From CBDAQA01 sp965247815 (lineage in GTDB: Bacteria; Planctomycetota; Phycisphaerae; Tepidisphaerales; Tepidisphaeraceae), in NCBI GenBank assembly GCA_965247815.1, contig CBDFHW010000025.1:62001-126000 (forward strand): a stretch of DNA of 64,000 nt, in the 5' to 3' direction. This document shows, piece by piece, positions 52,788 through 60,232 of this stretch (position 1 is its first letter; each line of letters opens with the position of its first letter). A model generated the notes under the pieces. That model was not told the DNA's origin, did not search any database, and saw only the letters and a list, made by a program, of their open reading frames with translations. The translations under genes and the position numbers were made by a program.

Positions 52788-54011
52788 ATGTCACCAGAAT
52801 TTCGCCGCAGCACGCATCTTTTCACCAGTGAGTCCGTCACGATGGGTCACCCCGATAAGGTCGCCGACCAGATCAGCGACGCCATTCTCGACGCCATTCT
52901 GACTCAGGACCCCAAGGCCCGCGTCGCCTGCGAAACACTGGTCACGACGGGTCAGGTCATTCTCGCCGGTGAAGTGACCACCACCGCCTGGGTCGACCAC
53001 GCCCAGATCGCCCGCGACACTATCAAAGAGATCGGTTACGTCCATGCCGACATCGGTTTCGACTACGACAGCTGCGGCGTGCTTTCCGCGATTCACAGCC
53101 AGTCGCCGGACATCGCCCGCGGCGTCGACAAAGCAGACGACGACGACAAGGAACAAGGTGCCGGCGACCAGGGCCTGATGTTCGGTTATGCAAGCAACGA
53201 AACCGACGTGCTGATGCCGCTGCCGATTTATCTCGCGCACCGCATCGTCGAGAAGCTCGCCGAGGTTCGCCAGAAGGGCAAACTGAAATGGCTCCGTCCC
53301 GACGGCAAAAGCCAGGTGACGATCGCTTACGAAGACGAACGCCCGGTCGGCGTTCACACCATCGTCGTCTCAACCCAGCACGATGAATCGGTCCTGGACC
53401 GCAAGCGCGACGTCATCACCGAACGGGCCAAGCAGGAGATCATCGACCTGGTGATCAAGCCGGTCATCCCCCGCAAGCTGTGGAACAACGAGATCATTTT
53501 CCACATCAACCCGACCGGCAAATTCGTCGTCGGCGGTCCGCACGGTGACACCGGCCTGACCGGTCGCAAGATCATCGTCGACAGCTACGGCGGTCGCGGC
53601 GCCCACGGCGGTGGCGCGTTCAGCGGCAAGGACCCGAGCAAGGTCGATCGCAGTGCCTGCTACATGGGTCGGTATATTGCCAAGAACATCGTCGCCGCGG
53701 GTCTGGCGACCAGCGCCGAGGTGCAGCTGGCGTACGCGATAGGCGTCGCCCAGCCGGTGTCGGTCACCGTGTCGACCGAGAATACCGCCGTCCTCCCCGA
53801 AGATCAGATCGCCGAACTGGTGAAAGCCACCTTCCCGCTGACCCCGCGCGGGATCATCAAGCACCTGAATCTGCTCCGCCCGATCTACAAGACCACCGCC
53901 CGGCACGGGCATTTCGGCCGCATCCCCGGCGCCGACGGCAGCTTCAGCTGGGAAAAAACCGACAAGGCCGCCGCCCTCGCCAAGGCCGCTGGGATTCCGA
54001 TTAAGAAATAG
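52788..54011 (+). CDS. metK: S-adenosylmethionine synthetase
   Basis: MetK makes S-adenosylmethionine from methionine and ATP. The 407-residue enzyme begins with FTSESVTMGHPDKVADQISD, and also shows GAGDQGLMFGYA (catalytic loop), GGPHGDTGLTGRKIIVD and GGRGAHGGGAFSGKDPSKVD (phosphate loop). GGAGGAG lies about 9-15 bases upstream of the ATG. The 276-base region to upp holds no structure that I can call a SAM riboswitch. SAM supports RsmE, MiaB and EgtD in this window. A terminator follows 30 bases after the stop. Confidence 0.97.
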   Translation: MSPEFRRSTHLFTSESVTMGHPDKVADQISDAILDAILTQDPKARVACETLVTTGQVILAGEVTTTAWVDHAQIARDTIKEIGYVHADIGFDYDSCGVLSAIHSQSPDIARGVDKADDDDKEQGAGDQGLMFGYASNETDVLMPLPIYLAHRIVEKLAEVRQKGKLKWLRPDGKSQVTIAYEDERPVGVHTIVVSTQHDESVLDRKRDVITERAKQEIIDLVIKPVIPRKLWNNEIIFHINPTGKFVVGGPHGDTGLTGRKIIVDSYGGRGAHGGGAFSGKDPSKVDRSACYMGRYIAKNIVAAGLATSAEVQLAYAIGVAQPVSVTVSTENTAVLPEDQIAELVKATFPLTPRGIIKHLNLLRPIYKTTARHGHFGRIPGADGSFSWEKTDKAAALAKAAGIPIKK

Positions 54012-54041
54012 GAATCGGGCACCACTGTCGATAATATAACG

Positions 54042-54072
54042 CGCCCGGGACGAAAACGTCCCGGGCGTTCTT
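54042..54072 (+). terminator. Intrinsic terminator after metK
   Basis: An 11-bp perfect stem, CGCCCGGGACG (54042-54052) with CGTCCCGGGCG (54057-54067), has an AAAA loop and is followed by TTCTT. Confidence 0.85.
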
Positions 54073-54147
54073 ATGTCGGTATATAGCCGTCGGCTCTACG
54101 CGATTCAGTCACACAAACCGGTCGACGGATAATATAGTCCGGCGGTC

Positions 54148-55239
54148 TTGCCGGATCTGACGCTTAACGGAAATGAGTCCAGCGTGTTAGTCATTCGCCC
54201 GATCGCGATGGAAGATTTGACCGCGCTGGAAGCGTTGAGTCATTCGACCGGGTTCGGGCTTACGTCGCTGCCACGAGATTCAACGCTGTTGAAGCGGCGG
54301 ATCCGGGCCAGCGTCCGCGGGTTCAAAAATCTCAGCGACGAAGACCCGCCGCGGGGCGAAACGTACCTGTTCGTTCTCGAGGACACCGCCACTGGGAAGA
54401 TTGCCGGCACGAGCGCGATTGTTTCCAAGGTCGGCGGGTTCGACCCGTTCTATGGATACCGGCTCGAAACATCGGTTCATGCCTCGGCGCAGCTGAACGT
54501 CCGCAAGGAGATTCGCGTTCTTCATTTGGTCGAGGAACACGACGGGCCGTGCGAAATCGGCAGCCTGTTTCTGTCCCCGGAATATCGTGGCGGGGGCAAC
54601 GGCCGGCTGCTGTCGCTGTGCCGATTTTCATTCATGGCCGACCACCTCGATTACTTCGACCCGGTGGTGATCTCCGAGCTCCGCGGTGTGGTTGATGCGA
54701 CGGGCGGGTCGCCGTTCTGGGACGCCGTCGGACACCATTTCTTCGACATCGATTTCCCGAGCGCTGATTACCTCAGCATGGTGGATAAGAAGTTCATCGC
54801 GGACTTAATGCCCGAGCACCCGATTTACATCCCTCTGCTGCCGTACAGCGCCCAGGCTGTGATCGGGAAGGTTCAACCCGATACCGAACCGGCGCTTGCG
54901 ATGTTGACCGGGGAGGGATTCGAATCGAATCAGATGGTTGATATTTTCGACGCCGGCCCGGTGGTGCGGTGCCCCCTTCGGCGGATCCGCGCGATTCGCG
55001 AATCGTCGACGGCCGTCGTGCGCGAGATTGGTGAATGCTCCGGTGCGGACATGATTCTGACTAATACCCGCCACGAGTTTCGCGCCTGCCTGGGGGCCGT
55101 GGAACTCATTACCGACGGCGTCAGACTAAACGCAGAAACCGTCACGGCGTTAAAAATAAAAGTCGGCGACTCGGTCCGTTTCGTCGCCCCGAAGCCACCC
55201 TTGTCGAAAGCGGGACACGATGCCCCCGATTCAATCTGA
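54148..55239 (+). CDS. astA: Arginine N-succinyltransferase
   Basis: AstA transfers succinyl from succinyl-CoA to arginine, the first step of the arginine succinyltransferase catabolic pathway. The roughly 363-residue protein has a GNAT-like fold. Recognisable blocks are RPIAMEDLTALEALSHSTGFGLTSLP-type N-terminus, EIGSLFLSPEYRGGGNGRLLS at the CoA-binding loop, FFDIDFPSADYLS, and GQPVIGKVQPDTEPAL-like AVIGKVQPDTEPAL. The start is a TTG at 54148; a GTG at 54184 (VLVIRPI) is a sound alternative. Its 3' end overlaps astD by 20 bases. Confidence 0.9.
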   Translation: MPDLTLNGNESSVLVIRPIAMEDLTALEALSHSTGFGLTSLPRDSTLLKRRIRASVRGFKNLSDEDPPRGETYLFVLEDTATGKIAGTSAIVSKVGGFDPFYGYRLETSVHASAQLNVRKEIRVLHLVEEHDGPCEIGSLFLSPEYRGGGNGRLLSLCRFSFMADHLDYFDPVVISELRGVVDATGGSPFWDAVGHHFFDIDFPSADYLSMVDKKFIADLMPEHPIYIPLLPYSAQAVIGKVQPDTEPALAMLTGEGFESNQMVDIFDAGPVVRCPLRRIRAIRESSTAVVREIGECSGADMILTNTRHEFRACLGAVELITDGVRLNAETVTALKIKVGDSVRFVAPKPPLSKAGHDAPDSI

Positions 55240-56671
55240 TCGAGTGTTTCAATCGATCAATCCCGCCACGGGTGAGATGCTCTGGCGGGGGGCCGAGGCG
55301 TCACCGGCCCTCATCGAGACAGCAGTCGCAACGGCGCGAAACGCGGCCGGGGACTGGGCCGCTCTGCCGGTCGAACAGCGCATTGAAGTGTTCAATCAGT
55401 TTGCCGCCCGCCTGAAAGGCAATCGAGCCGGCCTTGCGGAAATGATTTCAAAGGAAGTCGGCAAGCCGAGATGGGAAGCGCTGACCGAAGTCGACGCGAT
55501 GATCAACAAAATTCCGCTGTCGATCCAGGCGTTCGGTGAACGCCGAAGGCCGACCGTGACCGAGTCGGCCGGGGTGCGGGCGGCGACGCGGTTCAAGCCC
55601 CACGGGGTTGTGGCCGTGCTCGGTCCGTTCAACTTCCCGGGGCACCTTCCGAACGGTCATATCGTGCCGGCGTTGCTGGCCGGGAACGCGGTCATCTTCA
55701 AGCCCAGCGAGCTCGCGCCGGGCGTGGCCGAAGCCACGATCACCTGCTGGCGCGAAACCTCGATCCCGGACGGCGTCATCCAATGTCTGCAGGGTGGCCG
55801 CACGGTAGGAGAAGCGCTGGTTACCCACCGTGAGATCAACGGGATCTTCTTCACCGGCAGCTCCCACGTCGGGAAAGCGATGCGGCAGACGCTGGCGGAT
55901 CGTCCGGAAAAGATCCTCGCGATCGAGATGGGCGGTAATAACCCGCTCATTGTTCACGAAGCGTCGAACGTATCGGCGGCCGTTTACCATACGATCCAGT
56001 CTGCATTCATCACGGCAGGACAACGTTGCACCTGTGCACGGCGGTTGATCGTGCCTGCCGGTTCCGCGGGCGACACGTTTATCGCCGCGCTCACCGTCGC
56101 AGCGCGCGCCATTCGAGTCGGACCGCCGTCGCTCGATCCCGAGCCGTTCATGGGACCGGTGATCAACGACGGTGCCGCGTACAAACTTTTGGCTTCGCAA
56201 GCTGAACTTCAACGCGTCGGCGGGCTTAGTTTGTTGGAAATGAAAACCGTCGGAGATCGCCCGGCGTTGTTATCGCCCGGGTTGATTGACGTGACGGCAA
56301 TCGCTGATCGAAGCGATTGCGAGATTTTCGGACCGCTTCTGCAGGTCATCCGAGTCGCCGACTTTGATGCCGCGATGATCGAGGCGAATCGCACGGCGTA
56401 CGGACTGGCCGCCGGATTACTCAGCGATAAACAGGAACTGTTCGACCTGTTTTTTCAGAAGATTAGAGCCGGGGTCGTCAGCTGGAACCGGCCAACTACC
56501 GGCGCGAGCGGGAGCCTGCCGTTCGGCGGTATCGGCGCAAGCGGGAACCACCGGCCCAGCGGATATTACGCCGCGGACCATTGTTCTTATGCCGTCGGCA
56601 GTCTCGAGTCGGAGAGACTTGAACTGCCCGCAACCCTCACGCCCGGCTTGGCGCTCACCGCCCCGTCTTGA
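55220..56671 (+). CDS. astD: N-succinylglutamate 5-semialdehyde dehydrogenase
   Basis: AstD oxidises succinylglutamate semialdehyde to succinylglutamate, the fourth step of the AST pathway. The 483-residue aldehyde dehydrogenase carries LGPFNFPGHLPNGHIVPAL (NAD site), FTGSSHVGKAMRQ, the general base Glu in AIEMGGNNPL and the nucleophile in AGQRCTCARRLIV. The C-terminal block includes NRPTTGASGSLPFGG. It overlaps astA by 20 bases. astB, astC and astE are not adjacent, so the rest of the pathway must be elsewhere, or AstD may serve another substrate. Confidence 0.92.
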   Translation: MPPIQSDRVFQSINPATGEMLWRGAEASPALIETAVATARNAAGDWAALPVEQRIEVFNQFAARLKGNRAGLAEMISKEVGKPRWEALTEVDAMINKIPLSIQAFGERRRPTVTESAGVRAATRFKPHGVVAVLGPFNFPGHLPNGHIVPALLAGNAVIFKPSELAPGVAEATITCWRETSIPDGVIQCLQGGRTVGEALVTHREINGIFFTGSSHVGKAMRQTLADRPEKILAIEMGGNNPLIVHEASNVSAAVYHTIQSAFITAGQRCTCARRLIVPAGSAGDTFIAALTVAARAIRVGPPSLDPEPFMGPVINDGAAYKLLASQAELQRVGGLSLLEMKTVGDRPALLSPGLIDVTAIADRSDCEIFGPLLQVIRVADFDAAMIEANRTAYGLAAGLLSDKQELFDLFFQKIRAGVVSWNRPTTGASGSLPFGGIGASGNHRPSGYYAADHCSYAVGSLESERLELPATLTPGLALTAPS

Positions 56672-57749
56672 GTGCCGCCGCTGCGGCGGCAACGGCAGGG
56701 TCCTTGTCCAACTGTGTTTCGATCTGGTGCAGCTTCGACGAAGCGGCCAACTCTTTCGTGTGTGAGTCGATTAGTTCCTGGCTGGACGGGCTGAAGTCGA
56801 TCTTCGCCTTTTCATAGTCGGCCATCGCGGCGGTCTCGGCTAACTTTGCAGCGAAGTAATCAACGCCCAATCGCGTTGCCGCCGCAGAACGCGCCGCTTC
56901 GAGATTGGCGATCGCCGTTGCCCGGTCGATCGATGGAACCTGCGGCGTGACCACCGGTGAAGGCGATGGTGCGACGGACTTCTCGGGCGATTTGATATCG
57001 TCGGGCTTCTGCCAACCGCCCGAGCCGTCCCCGAAAATGCTGTGGTCGGCCGAACGGTGCGGAGCCGGCGTGGGGGTTGGGCCGACACCGACCGGGTTCG
57101 CGACCGACGGGACGGCCGGTGACGCCGAACGATTCAGGGTCCCGGGCGTCTGCGGGGTGGTCTTCGAAAGGTCGACCGCCGGCAACCGGTCGCCCGACTG
57201 TTTGCGAATCTGATCGTACTGCGACTGCAACTGCCCGGTGCGGCTGAGCCAGATTGGAAACGCAATCAGCGACGCCATGATGCCCAAAGCCGGCATTCCG
57301 CGCCCGACCCGGTGAAAAAGAGTCGCGAGCAGGAAGCCGAACGCGCCCAGCCCCAGCCCGGTCAACGCCGTCGGTTTCACGTAATCGACAAACTGCTGGA
57401 CGTACGCCATCCCGCAGGCGATCAGACCGACGACGACCGCCAGCGATCCAAAGAAGCTGGTTCCTTTCTCGGACCGTCTGCGTTTAAGCGGCTCGTAATT
57501 GTTGGTCGTATGATAATGTACTTCCTGCGGCGGGGTCGTCGGCGGTGTCGCGGCCGGCTGGCCCTGCGGCGCGACGACGTAAACGATATTTTGCGTCGTG
57601 CCCGGTTGCGCCTGCGGCACCACCGGAACGGCCTGGCCCCCGGGAACCTGAATGACAATCTGATCCGGCGGGTTCGTCGCGCTCAGATCTTGCGCTGCGC
57701 GGCGCGCCTGCACTGGTATGTTTTGGTTCCGCCGAGAGAGATCGCCCAT
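56655..57749 (-). CDS. Hypothetical membrane protein with Pro-rich and helical regions
   Basis: A 364-residue protein of unknown function. After an N-terminal Pro/Gln-rich segment (PVVPQAQPGTTQNIVYVVAP), two to three hydrophobic helices lie at about 105-190 (FFGSLAVVVGLIACGMAYVQ, then LTGLGLGAFGFLLATLF, then PALGIMASLIAFPIWL). A long Pro/Ser/Thr linker and an alanine-rich helical C-terminus follow. It probably spans the inner membrane. I start at 57749 (MGDLSRRN), with AAAGGCGG upstream; the frame begins at 57824. The stop overlaps the end of astD by 17 bases. Confidence 0.6.
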   Translation of the reverse strand: MGDLSRRNQNIPVQARRAAQDLSATNPPDQIVIQVPGGQAVPVVPQAQPGTTQNIVYVVAPQGQPAATPPTTPPQEVHYHTTNNYEPLKRRRSEKGTSFFGSLAVVVGLIACGMAYVQQFVDYVKPTALTGLGLGAFGFLLATLFHRVGRGMPALGIMASLIAFPIWLSRTGQLQSQYDQIRKQSGDRLPAVDLSKTTPQTPGTLNRSASPAVPSVANPVGVGPTPTPAPHRSADHSIFGDGSGGWQKPDDIKSPEKSVAPSPSPVVTPQVPSIDRATAIANLEAARSAAATRLGVDYFAAKLAETAAMADYEKAKIDFSPSSQELIDSHTKELAASSKLHQIETQLDKDPAVAAAAAALKTGR

Positions 57750-57968
57750 CGTGACCGCCTTTCGTGTGACAACTGCTCCGACGATTCTATCACGGCTGAG
57801 TGATCCTCTCGCGGATTGCCGCATTTCGACACTGGCAATCGATTATTTGGCCGCTTTTTCGCCCGTTTCGCAATCGCTCATCGGCTATACGTTTTGACGT
57901 ATTTATAATCGCGAGCCGTCGACTCAGTGATACGCTGATTCTTTCAGACCCATAGAAGGAGTCACGTC

Positions 57969-60146
57969 ATGCTGCTCGGATTGCTCGCGTCGGTGTCCCC
58001 GTGGACGGTCGTGCTGGGGATGTTTTTGTTTGTGATCTTCGGAACCCTTTACACGATCGGCGTTCGGTACATTCCCAACAACCGCGTCGGTGTGGTGGAA
58101 AAGCTCTGGTCCATACGCGGCTCCGTGCCGGCTGGGGGCATCCTCGCTTTGCACGGTGAAGCGGGATACCAGGTCCATCTGCTCCGCGGCGGCCTGCACT
58201 TCGGGTATTGGCGTTGGCAATACCGGATTCACCCGATCACCCTGGTGACCGTCCCGCAGGGGAAACTGGCCTACGTCTATGCCCGGGACGGCGAACCGCT
58301 CACGGCAAGCCAGACGCTGGGCAGGGACGTGCTATGTAACAACTTTCAGGACGCGGCCGCGTTTCTTGCAGGCACCGCGACGGGCGTCGGTCAGCGGGGC
58401 CGCCAGCGTGCGATCCTTCGCGAAGGTGTCTATGCCATCAACCTCGCGCTGTTCGTTGTCATCACTGAAGACATGGTCTATCAACTCGAGGTGCAGGGCC
58501 GGCGCGAAAGCGAAAGCCTAAGCGACTGGCAAAAGGAGTTGGCCGAGGTGGAGGGCTTTGATCCTGTCGTGGTCGGCGCGCCGATGGAAACGGTCGACCC
58601 ATTGAAGCCGGAGACGACGCTGCTTGTCGACTCGATCGGCATCCTGACGATCCACGACGGGCCGAGCCTCGCGCCGGGCGAGATTATCGCGCCCAGCGTT
58701 GGCAATGATTCCAGCGACGCGAACTTTCACAACAACTACCAGGACCCCGACGCGTTCCTCCGCGCCGGCGGCCGACGGGGCCGGCAGTACGTGCCGCTGA
58801 CCGATGGCACGTATTTCATTAACCGCTGGTTCGCGTCGGTGCAGATGATGCCCAAGACGGTCGTGCCGATCGGGTACGTCGGTGTCGTCGTCAGTTATTA
58901 CGGCCCGATCGGGAACGACATTTCCGGCGACAGCTTCCGCCACGGCGAACGGGTCGCCCGCGGTGAACGCGGCGTTTGGGAGAAACCGTTCGGTCCTGGC
59001 AAATATCCGTTCAACACGTATGCCGGGCAGATCGTTTTCGTGCCCACGACCAACTTCGTGCTGCATTGGATCAGCGGCCGGACCGAGTCGCACCGGTACG
59101 ACGAGAATCTGAACTCGATCGAACTGGTCACCAAGGACGCGTACGAAAGCCGGCTGCCGCTGAGCGTCGTCGTGCACATCGACTACCAGAAGGCGTCGGC
59201 CGTCATCCAACGGTTCGGTGACGTCAAACGGCTGATTACACAAACGCTGGACCCGATGCTCAGCGCGTTCTTCCGAGACGTGGCGCACCGCAAGACCATG
59301 CTCGAGCTGCTGCACGATCGCGACCAGATTCAGCACGAGGCCAAGGTCGAACTGCAACGGCGGTTCGCCGAGTTCGACATTCAATGCGTCGATGTGTTGA
59401 TCGGCAAGCCCGACACGGCCGAGGCGGGCGGGAAGATCGAGCAGCTGCTCGAACAGTTACGAACCCGGCAGCTGAGCATCGAGCAGTTGGAAACGTATGA
59501 ACGGCAGCGTGCCGCGGCCGAGCGACTGCGGACGCTCAAAGAAGCCGAGGCGATCGCCGCCAAGCAGCCGGAACTGACCGCGTCACACGTGCAGATTCAG
59601 ATCGCGCAGAACCAGGCCGACGCCGAGCTGGCCAAAGCAAGGAAGCAGGCGGAACAGGCGATTGTTATGGCGGACGCGGAGCTGGAAAAGAGTCGAAGAA
59701 ACGCCGAGCAGATGGTGGTGACCGCCCAAGCCGAAAGCGAGCAGCGGGTGCTGGCCGGTAAAGGCGAAAGCACGCGGACTATGCAGGTTGGCTTGTCCGA
59801 AGCGGCAGTGCTGACTCGCAAGATCACCAGCTTCGGCGACCCGCGGTTGTACGCGCTGTCGCTTGTCGCCGAACACCTAAGCCGCAGCACGCAACCGCTG
59901 GTGCCCGAACGGATGTTCGTCACCGGCGGGTCAAGTACCAGCGACAACAACCCGGCCAACAGCGGATTGTTCGGCACGCTGATTGGCTTATTGGTTGCGG
60001 AGAAGTCAGGGTTCGAACCTGCGGGGACAACCGAGTCGGCCGAGATGAAAGAGTTCGGCGACCGGATGAGCAGGCAAATTATGGATTCGATGCGGGAGAC
60101 CCAACCGCCACCCGCGGTCACCAACGGTCAGTCGGTCGCGAGGTAG
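57969..60146 (+). CDS. Flotillin-like SPFH-domain membrane protein
   Basis: A 725-residue protein, much longer than classical flotillins. An N-terminal helix (PWTVVLGMFLFVIFGTLYTI) is followed by a beta-rich segment that appears duplicated: NNFQDAAAFL ... GQRGRQRAILREGVYAIN near 117-160 and NNYQDPDAFL ... RRGRQYVPLTDGTYFIN near 256-285. An SPFH/Band-7 region follows, and then a coiled coil (about 470-610) rich in Glu, Ala, Lys and Arg. The C-terminal 110 residues are disordered-looking. It may organise membrane microdomains. AAGGAG lies upstream of the ATG. Monocistronic. Confidence 0.82.
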   Translation: MLLGLLASVSPWTVVLGMFLFVIFGTLYTIGVRYIPNNRVGVVEKLWSIRGSVPAGGILALHGEAGYQVHLLRGGLHFGYWRWQYRIHPITLVTVPQGKLAYVYARDGEPLTASQTLGRDVLCNNFQDAAAFLAGTATGVGQRGRQRAILREGVYAINLALFVVITEDMVYQLEVQGRRESESLSDWQKELAEVEGFDPVVVGAPMETVDPLKPETTLLVDSIGILTIHDGPSLAPGEIIAPSVGNDSSDANFHNNYQDPDAFLRAGGRRGRQYVPLTDGTYFINRWFASVQMMPKTVVPIGYVGVVVSYYGPIGNDISGDSFRHGERVARGERGVWEKPFGPGKYPFNTYAGQIVFVPTTNFVLHWISGRTESHRYDENLNSIELVTKDAYESRLPLSVVVHIDYQKASAVIQRFGDVKRLITQTLDPMLSAFFRDVAHRKTMLELLHDRDQIQHEAKVELQRRFAEFDIQCVDVLIGKPDTAEAGGKIEQLLEQLRTRQLSIEQLETYERQRAAAERLRTLKEAEAIAAKQPELTASHVQIQIAQNQADAELAKARKQAEQAIVMADAELEKSRRNAEQMVVTAQAESEQRVLAGKGESTRTMQVGLSEAAVLTRKITSFGDPRLYALSLVAEHLSRSTQPLVPERMFVTGGSSTSDNNPANSGLFGTLIGLLVAEKSGFEPAGTTESAEMKEFGDRMSRQIMDSMRETQPPPAVTNGQSVAR

Positions 60147-60232
60147 TCGCACGTCGACACCCAGCGCCGGTCGGACGTGGCCGGTGCTGGTCTCGCCGAA
60201 GAGGTTGCGGCTTACTCCCGTGTCGGCGCAAA

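Noticed and set aside
60005..60025. TTCGAACC word resembling a tRNA T-loop
   Set aside because: It lies in the flotillin-like coding region and no acceptor or anticodon stem surrounds it. No tRNA was found anywhere in the window.
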